A DNA stretch of 64,000 nt from Pantoea alhagi (GTDB lineage: Bacteria; Pseudomonadota; Gammaproteobacteria; Enterobacterales; Enterobacteriaceae). The notes under the pieces were generated by a model. That model had not been told where the DNA came from. It did no database searches and worked only from the letters and a program-made list of their open reading frames with translations. The position numbers were made by a program, and so were the translations under genes. The stretch covers positions 3,534,001 to 3,598,000 of the forward strand of contig NZ_CP019706.1 of the NCBI RefSeq assembly GCF_002101395.1, in the 5' to 3' direction. Below, one piece after another: positions 40,052 to 48,799 of the stretch. Position 1 is the first letter of the stretch; each line of letters starts with the position of its first letter.

Positions 40052-41644
40052 ATGAAAGATTTTACCAGTAAGGTTCATGCGTTCGGCAAAGCATTGATGA
40101 TGCCTATTTCAGTAATAGCCGCAGCCGGTATTTTTCTTGGCGTTGCTGCGGCAATGCAAAATCCTGCTATCACCGGCGATGCTTTCGCCAATATGCACAC
40201 GCCTCAACTTATTATCGGTTTTATTCGCAAAGTCGCGGGCGCGCTGTTTGCCAATCTGCCGGTATTTTTCGCCGTTGCCAGCGCCATTGGCCTGGCAAAA
40301 GCAGAAAAGCCCACGGCGGCTTTCGCAGCGGTGATTGGATTTATCGCTATGCATGTGGGGATCAGTGCCACGCTGGCAGCCAGAGGGCTGACGGCGCAAA
40401 CCACCACGCCGGAAGCGCTGCAGCAGGCCGGAATGGATCAAACCACAGCCATGATGACCTCAGCGGAATATATCGAAATGCTGGGCATCTTTACCTTTAA
40501 CATGAGCGTGCTGGGCGGCGTCATTGCCGGTCTGCTGACGGTTATGTTGCATAATCGTTTTTATACCCAGCAACTGCCGACGGCGATCAGCTTTTTTGGC
40601 GGACGACGCTTTGTTCCGATTGTGACAGTAGTGGTATTGCCGCTGGTGGGCGTGCTGCTGGCGATGATCTGGCCTGGCATCGGCGCAGGCATCGCCTGGG
40701 TGGGTGAATTTATTGGCAAGAGCGGTCAGTATGGCGCGTTTCTGCTGGGCACCTGTGAACGGCTGCTGATCCCAACCGGACTGCATCATATCCTCAATGA
40801 AACCGTGCGCTTTACGCCGATTGGCGGTATCGCTACCGTAGATAATCAGACCATTGTCGGCGCACTGAACATTTTCAACACCTCGCTAACTCATCCGGGC
40901 ACCATTCCTGACGAGACCGTGCGTGAGGCGACGCAGTTCCTGGCGCAGGGCAAGATCCCGGTAATGATGTTTGGCCTGCCGGCGGCGGCGCTGGCGATAT
41001 ACCATACCGCACGACCGGAACATAAACAGCGCGTTAAGGCGCTGGTGCTGGCCGGGGCATTGACCTCCTTTACCACCGGTATTACCGAACCGCTGGAGTT
41101 CTGTTTTATCTTTGTTTCGCCGGTGCTTTATATCATGCATGCGCTGTTAACCGGCCTCTCGTTTATGTTGATGTCGATGCTGCATCTGATGATTGGCAAC
41201 GTGCAGGGCGGGGCTATTGATTTGGTGGTATTTGGTATTCTCGGCGGTGGAAAAACTCATTGGTGGTGGACGCTGGTGCTGGGGGCAATTTATGCGCCGC
41301 TTTATTACTATGGATTCAAATTTGTCATCAAACGCATGAATGTGGAAACCCCTGGGCGTGAATCAGAAGAGCAGGAAGCGCCAGCACAGGTCGTTAGCGC
41401 CAACGAGCGGACCAAAACAATCATCAGCGGGCTGGGCGGTGAAGGAAATATTGAAGAGGTTGACTGCTGTTTTACCCGTCTGCGCGTGCGGGTGAAAAAT
41501 ATGAAAGAGGTGGTCGATCAAACCCTGATGACCACCGGTGCCAACGGCGTTAACCGGGTCAGCGATCATGACGTGCAGGTAATTTATGGCCCGCAGGTAG
41601 AAAAAATTGCTAACGAAGTGAAAACCGCATTAGGCGTAGCCTGA
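40052..41644 (+). CDS. PTS EIICB permease, glucose/maltose family
   Basis: 530 residues. The EIIC domain (about 1-430) has ten or so membrane segments, the ERLLIPTGLHHILNE motif and ITEPLEFCFIF, typical of the glucose superfamily. The EIIB domain (about 450-530) has the phosphocysteine in DCCFTRLRV (Cys473). Closest in pattern to MalX and alpha-glucoside permeases; the sugar cannot be told from the sequence. No EIIA, glycosidase or regulator is adjacent, so it must borrow EIIA-Glc (Crr). Confidence 0.85.
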   Translation: MKDFTSKVHAFGKALMMPISVIAAAGIFLGVAAAMQNPAITGDAFANMHTPQLIIGFIRKVAGALFANLPVFFAVASAIGLAKAEKPTAAFAAVIGFIAMHVGISATLAARGLTAQTTTPEALQQAGMDQTTAMMTSAEYIEMLGIFTFNMSVLGGVIAGLLTVMLHNRFYTQQLPTAISFFGGRRFVPIVTVVVLPLVGVLLAMIWPGIGAGIAWVGEFIGKSGQYGAFLLGTCERLLIPTGLHHILNETVRFTPIGGIATVDNQTIVGALNIFNTSLTHPGTIPDETVREATQFLAQGKIPVMMFGLPAAALAIYHTARPEHKQRVKALVLAGALTSFTTGITEPLEFCFIFVSPVLYIMHALLTGLSFMLMSMLHLMIGNVQGGAIDLVVFGILGGGKTHWWWTLVLGAIYAPLYYYGFKFVIKRMNVETPGRESEEQEAPAQVVSANERTKTIISGLGGEGNIEEVDCCFTRLRVRVKNMKEVVDQTLMTTGANGVNRVSDHDVQVIYGPQVEKIANEVKTALGVA

Positions 41645-41738
41645 ATAAGCGATTTCAGGAAGCTGTCAGGCATAACCTGTACTTTAGGGGAGTAGAATCA
41701 TAAGGTAATTTTATAAATAATGGCAGCGTCTACTCGAG

Positions 41739-41760
41739 AACGGTTCGCCCGGTTTTTTTT
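41739..41760 (+). terminator. terminator after the PTS gene
   Basis: AACGG and CCGGTT pair around a UUCG-like loop with one bulge, followed by eight T. Stem is short, but the T-run is strong. Confidence 0.55.
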
Positions 41761-41777
41761 AAAACCAACCAAATACT

Positions 41778-41935
41778 GCTTGCAGCTCTAAATATGCGTC
41801 CGTAAGCGGGTAGGCAGCCATAGCAATACTGTCACACCAGGGAAACACCCCACTGCAAGCCTTAAGCGCTTCAGTAATTATATAAATAAAATTAATAGTA
41901 AGCGAAAGGCTGCCTGTGGGCGGCCTTTTATTTTT
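41778..41935 (+). other. structured intergenic region with its own terminator
   Basis: In the 397-base gap between the PTS gene and the acidic small protein, GCTTGCAG (41778-41785) is complementary to CTGCAAGC (41853-41860). A strong terminator follows: AAAGGCTGCC/GGCGGCCTTT (41905-41928) then TATTTTTG. No reading frame with a ribosome site fits between. A small RNA or a regulatory leader is possible. Upstream, GGGGAGTAG at 41687-41695 is also noted. Confidence 0.4.
41905..41935 (+). terminator. intrinsic terminator in the 41.9 kb gap
   Basis: Ten-base stem with one G-T pair, loop TGTG, followed by a T-rich run. Its distance from the PTS stop (260 bases) and the earlier terminator imply a separate transcript. 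Confidence 0.85.
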
Positions 41936-42041
41936 GTCGCGTAACGGTCAGGAGGAGGCAGGTCCGGCACAACAAGGCAGTGAGTCACATCCTCGCCTAT
42001 ACTCAGTTAACGTATCCGCGTGAATGTTAATGGAGGAACCA

Positions 42042-42251
42042 ATGTCAGAACGCCCCGATCATAACAAGCCTTACCCGGACGAGCACGAACATCATGGCTT
42101 ACCTGAAGATGCTCCTCATGCGCCTAATCCCTATGAAGAAGACGATCTTGGCGCTAGCGGCGCGCCGGACGAGCAGGGTGAGATCCCGCGTAAACGCGAT
42201 GACAGTACCGATGATACAGAAGATCCTTACGATACTGATGGCAAACATTAA
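42042..42251 (+). CDS. acidic, histidine-rich small protein of unknown function
   Basis: 69 residues from the ATG at 42042, with GGAGG as ribosome site. It begins MSERPDHNKPYPDEHEHHG and is rich in Asp, Glu, Pro and His, with no hydrophobic segment, so it is probably disordered and soluble. I do not recognise a family. A terminator follows directly, so it is a single-gene transcript. Confidence 0.7.
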   Translation: MSERPDHNKPYPDEHEHHGLPEDAPHAPNPYEEDDLGASGAPDEQGEIPRKRDDSTDDTEDPYDTDGKH

Positions 42252-42273
42252 CGCTGTCTGAGTAACGCATCCT

Positions 42274-42309
42274 AACCCTGGCATCCTGTGTGTCAGGGTT
42301 TTCTTTTTT
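42274..42309 (+). terminator. terminator after the acidic small protein
   Basis: AACCCTG and CAGGGTT form a seven-base stem with a 13-base loop, followed by TTCTTTTTT. Confidence 0.8.
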
Positions 42310-42391
42310 GTCCCGCCCAGTCATTTCCTCCTGCTGACAGGTTTTTTAGTAACTTAAACCGTTAGTCACGCCACAGAAAAGCGATTCACTC

Positions 42392-42418
42392 TGTATTTTT
42401 ATTTTTATCTGCCGATAA
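42392..42418 (+). promoter_or_regulatory. sigma-28 (FliA) promoter of cheV
   Basis: GCCGATAA (42411-42418) is the exact FliA -10 box. An 11-base spacer separates it from TGTATTTT, which matches five of eight positions of TAAAGTTT. It lies 117 bases before cheV, fitting class 3 flagellar control. Confidence 0.7.
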
Positions 42419-42534
42419 CTCATTAGAGCAAACGCATAAGCGTTAACGTTGCCGGGTGTAGCCGTGCCCTCGTGACGCCTGATAAATATCGCATTGTGAG
42501 CTTACGCCAGCCACAATAATAACCAGAGGTAAAA

Positions 42535-43500
42535 ATGGATAATTTCCAGAAAGATATTGATGAGAGAGCGAATCTCGCCTTATCTAATAAATTTGAACTG
42601 TTATTATTTCGGCTGGGGTCTTCTCTGGAAGGCGAAAAAGCTGAGCTGTTTGGCATTAACGTATTTAAGCTGCGTGAAATCGTCCCGATGCCTACCATTA
42701 CCAAAGCGGCAGGCATGCAATCTCCTCTGCTGGGCATGGCCAATATCCGCGAGCAAATCATTCCCGTCATCGATCTGGCGGCCGTTGCGGGCTGTAAACC
42801 GGCGACCGGGCTTAATCTGCTGCTGGTAACGGAATATGCCCGCAGTACGCAGGCTTTTGCCGTCGAGTCGGTTGATAATATCGTGCGTCTCGACTGGAGC
42901 CAGGTGCACACCGCTGAGTCTGGCGTGAGCAGCCGCAATATCACCAGTATCGCCTGTCTGGATAATGACGATCAGACTACCAGCCTCGCCATGGTGCTGG
43001 ACGTTGAACAGATCCTTTATGACATCGTGCCTTCAGTACGCGACGCCGCGCCGAAAGAAATCACCCAGCGCACCTTCAAATTCAAGCCGGGCGCGGTAGT
43101 TATCGTCGCGGAAGATTCAAAAGTGGCGCGTACCATGCTGGAACACGGGCTGCAAACCATGGGCATTCCGGCGATTATGCACAACACCGGTCTGGAAGCC
43201 TGGGAGAAAATCAAGATGATTGCGCGTGAAGCGCAGGCGGCAGGGCAGCATATCAGCGAGCGCATCGCGATGGTGCTGACCGATCTGGAGATGCCGGAGA
43301 TGGATGGTTTTACTTTGACGCGTAATATCAAACGCGACGAGACCCTGAAAAAAATTCCGGTAGTGATCCATTCTTCGCTCTCAGGCAGCGCCAATGAAGA
43401 ACATGTGCGTAAAGTCGGAGCCGATGGCTATGTGGCTAAATTTGAAATCAACGAGCTTTCCGAGGCGATTCAGGCGGCGCTGGACAAAGTAGCTGGCTAA
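42535..43500 (+). CDS. cheV: chemotaxis protein CheV
   Basis: 321 residues. A CheW-like domain (about 15-165) is followed by a receiver domain (about 185-320) with the phospho-acceptor Asp250 in MVLTDLEMPEMDG and an acidic pair in VAEDSK. CheV couples CheA to receptors and may act as a phosphate sink. Absent from E. coli K-12 but common in Salmonella and Pantoea-like bacteria. It stands alone, with no other chemotaxis gene in the window. Confidence 0.93.
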   Translation: MDNFQKDIDERANLALSNKFELLLFRLGSSLEGEKAELFGINVFKLREIVPMPTITKAAGMQSPLLGMANIREQIIPVIDLAAVAGCKPATGLNLLLVTEYARSTQAFAVESVDNIVRLDWSQVHTAESGVSSRNITSIACLDNDDQTTSLAMVLDVEQILYDIVPSVRDAAPKEITQRTFKFKPGAVVIVAEDSKVARTMLEHGLQTMGIPAIMHNTGLEAWEKIKMIAREAQAAGQHISERIAMVLTDLEMPEMDGFTLTRNIKRDETLKKIPVVIHSSLSGSANEEHVRKVGADGYVAKFEINELSEAIQAALDKVAG

Positions 43501-43509
43501 GATAACCGC

Positions 43510-43539
43510 GCTGCCGTGTTGTTCACTCTACCCGGCAGC
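43510..43539 (+). terminator. hairpin after cheV
   Basis: GCTGCCG and CGGCAGC pair around a 16-base loop, ten bases after the stop; no U-tract. The rest of 43540-43816 is non-coding with nothing I can assign. Confidence 0.4.
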
Positions 43540-43816
43540 CCTGACCATCCCGGGGTTTTGCACTAAAGGTCAATATAACAGCCCGTTAAGATAAAATGCG
43601 TTGTACCGCTGTGTTAACATTTTATTTCCTCAATCAGGCCTGATTAATCCCTCATGCTTTGGCGATAAGCGAGCCTGTAGCCAGATAAAATAACAGCGAG
43701 CCACTCTTTATTCATCAGGAACCCGGCCAGGTAAATTTTAAATGAGTAGACCTGCCTGGGCACATGTTTCACGCAGCATGATTTTATCTATTCTAACTGG
43801 TTGAATTATAATAACT

Positions 43817-44716
43817 ATGGATATCAAGCAACTCATTTATCTTTGCAATCTGGAGCGTGAGCGCCATTTTGGGCGTGCGGCGGAGGCCAGCTTTGTTAGC
43901 CAGCCAACGCTGTCGATGCGGCTAAAAAACCTGGAGCGTGAGCTGGGCTTGTCGTTGATCAACCGCAGCAATAACTTCGATGGGTTTACCGCAGAAGGTG
44001 AAAGGGTGCTGGCCTGGGCGCGGGAAATCGTGTCGGTTTATCAGGGACTTAAACTGGAAGTAGAATCGCTTAAGCATGGCGTCAATGGCACATTGCGCAT
44101 CGGCGTGGTGCCTCAGTGCAGCGTGTCGCTGCCGCTGCTGCTAAAAATGGTTAGCGATCGCTATCCGCAACTTGATTATCGCGTCGCGGTGCTCAGCGCC
44201 GATCAGCTGCTTGAGGCGCTGAACAGTCACACTGTAGATGTGGGTATCGGTTTTTTTGAGCTGGCAACGCTGCGTGAACTGCATTTCCAGGCGGAATCCT
44301 TAACGGATAACGGCGTAGAACTGGTGTATCATCCGGCGCATTTTCCGCAGCTGGACAATTATCACAGCCTGCGCCTGGAAGATATTGCCGCTCTGCCGCT
44401 CTGCCTGGCAGAGCCTACGCGCTATTTCCGGCGCTACCTGGACGCCAGCTTTCGCGAGGCTGGCTTAACCCAACGCGTGATCCTGGAAAGCACCTCAATT
44501 TTTCAGCTGCTGCAGGGTGTGCAGGTGGGGTTAGGCTGCCTGATTTCACCGGTAGGACATTTGTTACCTGATATGAATCCGGATCTGCACAGTCGTCCGC
44601 TGGCCATTGCGCCCATGGCGCGCCATGCTGCGGTGGTGGTTGCAGAGCCCGGGCGTGCCACACCGCTGGCGCAGCACTTTTTCGATGAAGTGCGGCGTAT
44701 CCTGAGCGCAGGCTAA
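43817..44716 (+). CDS. LysR family transcriptional regulator
   Basis: 299 residues. Helix-turn-helix at about 3-60 (QLIYLCNLERERHFGRAAE, then SQPTLSMRLKNLERELG), followed by a substrate-binding domain. The target is unknown. The gene is convergent with yciW and their last four bases overlap, so the two would interfere in transcription. No obvious ribosome site is seen before the ATG. Confidence 0.85.
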   Translation: MDIKQLIYLCNLERERHFGRAAEASFVSQPTLSMRLKNLERELGLSLINRSNNFDGFTAEGERVLAWAREIVSVYQGLKLEVESLKHGVNGTLRIGVVPQCSVSLPLLLKMVSDRYPQLDYRVAVLSADQLLEALNSHTVDVGIGFFELATLRELHFQAESLTDNGVELVYHPAHFPQLDNYHSLRLEDIAALPLCLAEPTRYFRRYLDASFREAGLTQRVILESTSIFQLLQGVQVGLGCLISPVGHLLPDMNPDLHSRPLAIAPMARHAAVVVAEPGRATPLAQHFFDEVRRILSAG

Positions 44717-45849
44717 TATTCGCCCAGCGCCTGCAGTAGCCGGTTATTCCAGTTTGCCAGCGCAACCCGCTGCACCAGACAAAACAGCTGCTGATGCGTG
44801 ATTCCCTGGGCCAGCAGCGGCTGCAAATGCGCGGCGCTAAGGCGATCCGGCGCGCGCGTCAGCTGTGCGGCCAACTGGATCACGGCATGAGGTAACGGCT
44901 CGCGGCGGCTGGCGGTCAGCGCATCATCAACCCCGCATTGCAGTTCAGATAAAAAGCGGCCCTGATACCTTTCAAAACATAAGGCACTGCCGTTAATACG
45001 TGCGGCTACCGCCTGCGCCAGCGCTTCTTCCTGAGTTGCCGAAGGCAGTGTGCTTTGCAGGCTGCTCCAGGCGTGCAGCGTACCAGCATCATGTGCCGCC
45101 AGCCAAACCACGTGGGTTAATTCAGGCAACGCCAGGGCCGCCTCAATCGCCGCCAGCTGCTGCTCGCTGGCATAGCGCCGCTCCAGCGGCGGCAGGCGAA
45201 GACGGTATTCCTTTGGCGATGAAAAGTCGTGCCATGCGGCATCAACGCATTCATTTAGGCCGGGCAGCCAGCACACCGGCATGCCGAGTAGCGCCTGTAA
45301 TCCTGCTACCACGCGTGCCTGATAGCTAACGAACCCCACAGTCTGGCTCAGGCTGATAATATCCGGCGTGCTTAAACCAACCTCATCCAGCCGTTGCAGC
45401 GCAGCGGTGTCAATGACTGCCGGCTGGCTGGCCAGCTGGCGCGCGTACTGCGTCAGCTGGGTCAGACGATTGTTGCTTTCCCGTGAAGAGTCGGGGCCGG
45501 GCAGCGGATTGAGGCGCGCCGCATAATGGTTGCACAAGCGCTGAATGCCGGTAACCTGGGCTGCGGTCAACGCGATCGCCAGTCGGTCGTACAGCGTGAG
45601 CGTATGCGTGAGTGTCGGCGTGATATCGTCCGGAAACAGCAGGTGGCTGAGCGCCTGTCCCGCTTGCAGCACCGGACGAAAAGTATGAAAGAGCGGCGTC
45701 AGGATCGATGCATGTTGCTGGAGTCCCAGCAGGAAACGATCCTCAATATCTGCGGCTTCAGGATAAAGCGGGGGCGTTTGCTCAGCGCGTGCGCTGGCCT
45801 GCGTTTCATGATACCAGTGGCTGTTGCCGGAATAACGGCGTGGTTCCAT
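44713..45849 (-). CDS. yciW: YciW, peroxidase-like (CMD/AhpD-type) protein
   Basis: 378 residues from the ATG at 45849 (MEPRRYSGNSHWYHETQ), with AAGGA six bases upstream. It has the two-domain carboxymuconolactone-decarboxylase-like fold; the usual C-x-x-C peroxidase pair of AhpD is not obvious. In E. coli YciW has been linked to cysteine or methionine metabolism and lies next to fabI, as here. The order rnb-yciW-fabI of E. coli is broken by ~7.3 kb of extra genes. Confidence 0.82.
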   Translation of the reverse strand: MEPRRYSGNSHWYHETQASARAEQTPPLYPEAADIEDRFLLGLQQHASILTPLFHTFRPVLQAGQALSHLLFPDDITPTLTHTLTLYDRLAIALTAAQVTGIQRLCNHYAARLNPLPGPDSSRESNNRLTQLTQYARQLASQPAVIDTAALQRLDEVGLSTPDIISLSQTVGFVSYQARVVAGLQALLGMPVCWLPGLNECVDAAWHDFSSPKEYRLRLPPLERRYASEQQLAAIEAALALPELTHVVWLAAHDAGTLHAWSSLQSTLPSATQEEALAQAVAARINGSALCFERYQGRFLSELQCGVDDALTASRREPLPHAVIQLAAQLTRAPDRLSAAHLQPLLAQGITHQQLFCLVQRVALANWNNRLLQALGEY

Positions 45850-46018
45850 GATCATTCCTTTCACAAGTTAGCCAACCCGGCGGCATAAAATACTGTAAAA
45901 CCGGGTCGGAACGGCATGGCTATCCTGCAACAAGGGCTGCGCAGCGGCAAAGAATGTTCGGTGATAACAAATAGCGGAAAGCTATAAGGTTAATCAGAAA
46001 GGGAGTATGAAAAGAGAA

Positions 46019-46040
46019 GGGCGAGACAGGCGCCTCGCCC
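46019..46040. terminator. fabI terminator
   Basis: GGGCGAG and CTCGCCC pair with an eight-base loop eight bases after the fabI stop; on the minus strand TTCTCTTTTC follows, and on the plus strand an A-run. Confidence 0.65.
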
Positions 46041-46047
46041 AAAAAAA

Positions 46048-46836
46048 TTATTTCAGTTCCAGCTCGTTCATGGCAGCGATGCTGAAGCCGCCGTCAACGT
46101 GAACGATTTCGCCGGTGATGCCGCCCGCCAGATCGGAGCAAAGGAAGGCTGCAGAATTACCCACATCTTCAATGGTCACGGTACGGCGAATCGGCGTAAC
46201 CGCTTCGCAGTGAGCCAGCATTTTACGGAAATCTTTAATGCCGGACGCGGCCAGCGTACGAATCGGACCCGCAGAAACGGCGTTAACACGCACGCCTTCC
46301 GGCCCCATAGCGTTAGCCATGTAGCGTACGTTTGCTTCCAGAGAAGCTTTCGCCAGACCCATAACGTTATAGTTCGGGATAGCGCGCTCTGCGCCCAGGT
46401 AGGAAAGCGTCAGCAGGGCTGAATTTGGGTTCAGCATCGCACGGCACTCTTTCGCCATCGCAACAAAGCTGTAAGCGCTGATGTCGTGTGCAATTTTGAA
46501 ACCTTCACGGGTAACGGCGTTCACATAGTCGCCATCCAGCTGATCGCCCGGGGCGAAGCCGATAGAGTGAACGAAACCGTCAAATTTAGGCCAGGTTTTT
46601 GCCAGTTCAGTAAACAGCGCTGTGATGCTCTCATCTTCAGCAACGTCACAGGGCAGAACAATTTCGGAGCCGAGATCTTTAGCGAACTCTTCAACACGGC
46701 CTTTCAGTTTATCGTTCTGATAGGTGAAAGCCAGTTCTGCGCCCTGTTTGTGCATCGCCTGTGCAATACCGTAGGCGATGGAGAGTTTACTGGCAACGCC
46801 AGTAATCAGAATGCGCTTACCGGAAAGAAAACCCAT
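46048..46836 (-). CDS. fabI: enoyl-[acyl-carrier-protein] reductase (NADH)
   Basis: 262 residues from the ATG at 46836 ([13 protein letters not shown]). Final reduction step of each fatty-acid elongation round and the target of triclosan. The catalytic Tyr-Tyr-Lys set is in [21 protein letters not shown]. The sequence is very close to E. coli FabI. It has its own promoter region ahead of the sap genes. Confidence 0.97.
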   Translation of the reverse strand: MGFLSGKRILITGVASKLSIAYGIAQAMHKQGAELAFTYQNDKLKGRVEEFAKDLGSEIVLPCDVAEDESITALFTELAKTWPKFDGFVHSIGFAPGDQLDGDYVNAVTREGFKIAHDISAYSFVAMAKECRAMLNPNSALLTLSYLGAERAIPNYNVMGLAKASLEANVRYMANAMGPEGVRVNAVSAGPIRTLAASGIKDFRKMLAHCEAVTPIRRTVTIEDVGNSAAFLCSDLAGGITGEIVHVDGGFSIAAMNELELK

Positions 46837-46960
46837 AGCTGTAATCCTTATGGTCATTGTTGTTGGCGGCTGCCTAGCTCAAAAAATGTGCAGCCGCGTT
46901 AATCGACCCGGCGATTCTAGCACGAGTCTGTCGATAGCGTTAATCCGACCTGTCAGTTGG

Positions 46961-46994
46961 CGAAAAGCACCGCAGCTGACAGGGATAGCGGTGC
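46961..46994 (-). terminator. sap operon terminator
   Basis: GCACCGC (46967-46973) and GCGGTGC (46988-46994) form a stem; on the minus strand TTTTCGCC follows. It starts at the sapF stop codon. A second overlapping pair, CTGTCAG/CTGACAG (46950-46982), may compete. Confidence 0.65.
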
Positions 46995-47807
46995 CTAAAC
47001 GGGCGGATCGCGCCGCCATGCATCTGCCGTCAGCGCCTCGCCAAAGTGGCTGGCAATCATGCGACGCGTTAAATCATGTAGCGGCGCGGCCAGCACATCG
47101 GCGGTGCCGCCGCGCTCGACTACTTCACCCTGATGCATCACCAGCACCTGATCGCTGATATGTTTCATCATGCCGATATGCTGGGTAACGAAAATATAAG
47201 AAAGCCCATGTTTTTCCTGCAGCTCCAGCAGCAGGTTAACCAGCTGTGAGCGCATCGACATGTCCAGCGAAGCCATCGCCTCATCGGCGATAATCACTTT
47301 GGGTTGCAGGATCAGCGCGCGCGCCAGGCCGACGCGCTGTTTTTGGCCCGGCGCCAGCATATGCGGATAGTAGGCGGCGTGATCGGGCAGCAGACCTACC
47401 TGACGCAGCGTAAGATTGATGCGTTTTTCCCGGGCGGAGGCATCAAGATCGCTGTTCAGACGCAGCGGGAAATCAAGAATATGACCGATGCGCTGGCGAG
47501 GATTAAGGGCGGTAGAGGGATCCTGAAATATCATGCGGATCAGCCGACTGCGAAAACCATAATCGCCGTAGCGCAGCGGATGATCGTTAATGACCATTTC
47601 CCCGGCGCTGGGCTCGACCATGCCGCTCAGCATTTTTGCCAGCGTCGATTTTCCCGAGCCGTTTTCACCAATAATCGCCAGCGTCTGCCGTTCGCGCAGG
47701 GTAAAGCTGACATCTTTCACTGCCTCAACGTGCTGACGACGAAACAGGCCGGTGCGATAGCGGTAGGTTTTGCTGAGGTTTCGCACTTCCAGCAGCGTTT
47801 CAACCAT
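46995..47807 (-). CDS. sapF: Sap transporter ATP-binding protein SapF
   Basis: 270 residues from the ATG at 47807, which overlaps the sapD stop by one base (TGATG). Walker A is GENGSGKST; the signature is LAPGQKQRVGLARAL and Walker B PKVIIADEA. One of two ATPases of the SapABCDF importer, linked to antimicrobial-peptide resistance, potassium uptake and putrescine export in E. coli and Salmonella. Confidence 0.96.
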   Translation of the reverse strand: MVETLLEVRNLSKTYRYRTGLFRRQHVEAVKDVSFTLRERQTLAIIGENGSGKSTLAKMLSGMVEPSAGEMVINDHPLRYGDYGFRSRLIRMIFQDPSTALNPRQRIGHILDFPLRLNSDLDASAREKRINLTLRQVGLLPDHAAYYPHMLAPGQKQRVGLARALILQPKVIIADEAMASLDMSMRSQLVNLLLELQEKHGLSYIFVTQHIGMMKHISDQVLVMHQGEVVERGGTADVLAAPLHDLTRRMIASHFGEALTADAWRRDPPV

Positions 47808-48799
47808 CAGGGTTTCTCCATATTCAGCGGAAAGTGGCAGGCGAACAGATGGTTTTTTGCTCCTGCCAGGCGCGGCGTTTCGATACATTTTTTCTGTGCG
47901 TAGGGGCAGCGCGGGCCAAGTCGGCAGCCAATGGGCAAATGTTCCAGCGACGGAATCGCCCCCGGCAGGGTATTCAGCCGGCTTTTATGCGGCAGCGCGC
48001 TGCCGAAGTCAGGCATCGCGCGGATCAGCGCCTGTGTATATGGATGATGCGGCGTGGCGATCAGATCCTGACTGGCGGCGGTTTCTACTGTTTGCCCGCA
48101 GTAAAGAACATTAATCCGGTTTGCCCACTGGCTCATGGTGCGCAAATCGTGGCTGATCAGTAAAATGGTGGTGTTGTTGTTCTGGTTAAGACGGCTGAGC
48201 AAACGGAAAATTTGCGCCTGAGTGGTGGGCTCCATAGCGTTGGTCGGCTCATCGGCGATCAGCAAACGTGGCTGGTTTGCCAGCGCAATGGCGATCATCA
48301 CCTTCTGGCACTCCCCTTCGGTTAACTCATAAGGGTAGCTGCGCATGATATCTTTATGATCTTTGATGCCGACGCGATGCAGCAGCTCAATCGCGCGCGC
48401 GTGACGCCAGCGAAAGCGCTGATACCAGCGGCCTTTCCAGGTCCAGCCGGGGATCGCCTGCATCAGCTGGCGACCCACGCGGGCAGAGGGATCAAGACAG
48501 GACTGAGGCTCCTGAAAAATCATCGAGACGTTATGACCGACAATGCGGCGACGCTCGCGCGGCGACAGGCGCAGCAGGTCGATATCATCAAAGCGCATGC
48601 GGTCGGCGCTGATGCGCCAGTTATCTTTGGTCACGCCGCAAATGGCTTTCGCAATCAGGCTTTTTCCGGAGCCCGATTCCCCCACCAGCCCACGGATCTC
48701 CCCTTCGTTCAGGGTCAAATTAACGCGATCGACCGCTTTGACCGGCCCGTCGGCAGTCATAAACTCAATGGTCAGGTTACGGATATCAAGTAACGGCAT
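47807..48799 (-). CDS. sapD: Sap transporter ATP-binding protein SapD
   Basis: 330 residues. Walker A is [12 protein letters not shown]; the signature lies in [19 protein letters not shown] and Walker B in [12 protein letters not shown]. The C-terminal oligopeptide-ABC domain has the cysteine-containing [11 protein letters not shown]. The signature is slightly unusual (TEGECQK in place of SGGMRQR), as in other SapD proteins. Overlaps sapC and sapF by one base each. Confidence 0.96.
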   Translation of the reverse strand: MPLLDIRNLTIEFMTADGPVKAVDRVNLTLNEGEIRGLVGESGSGKSLIAKAICGVTKDNWRISADRMRFDDIDLLRLSPRERRRIVGHNVSMIFQEPQSCLDPSARVGRQLMQAIPGWTWKGRWYQRFRWRHARAIELLHRVGIKDHKDIMRSYPYELTEGECQKVMIAIALANQPRLLIADEPTNAMEPTTQAQIFRLLSRLNQNNNTTILLISHDLRTMSQWANRINVLYCGQTVETAASQDLIATPHHPYTQALIRAMPDFGSALPHKSRLNTLPGAIPSLEHLPIGCRLGPRCPYAQKKCIETPRLAGAKNHLFACHFPLNMEKP

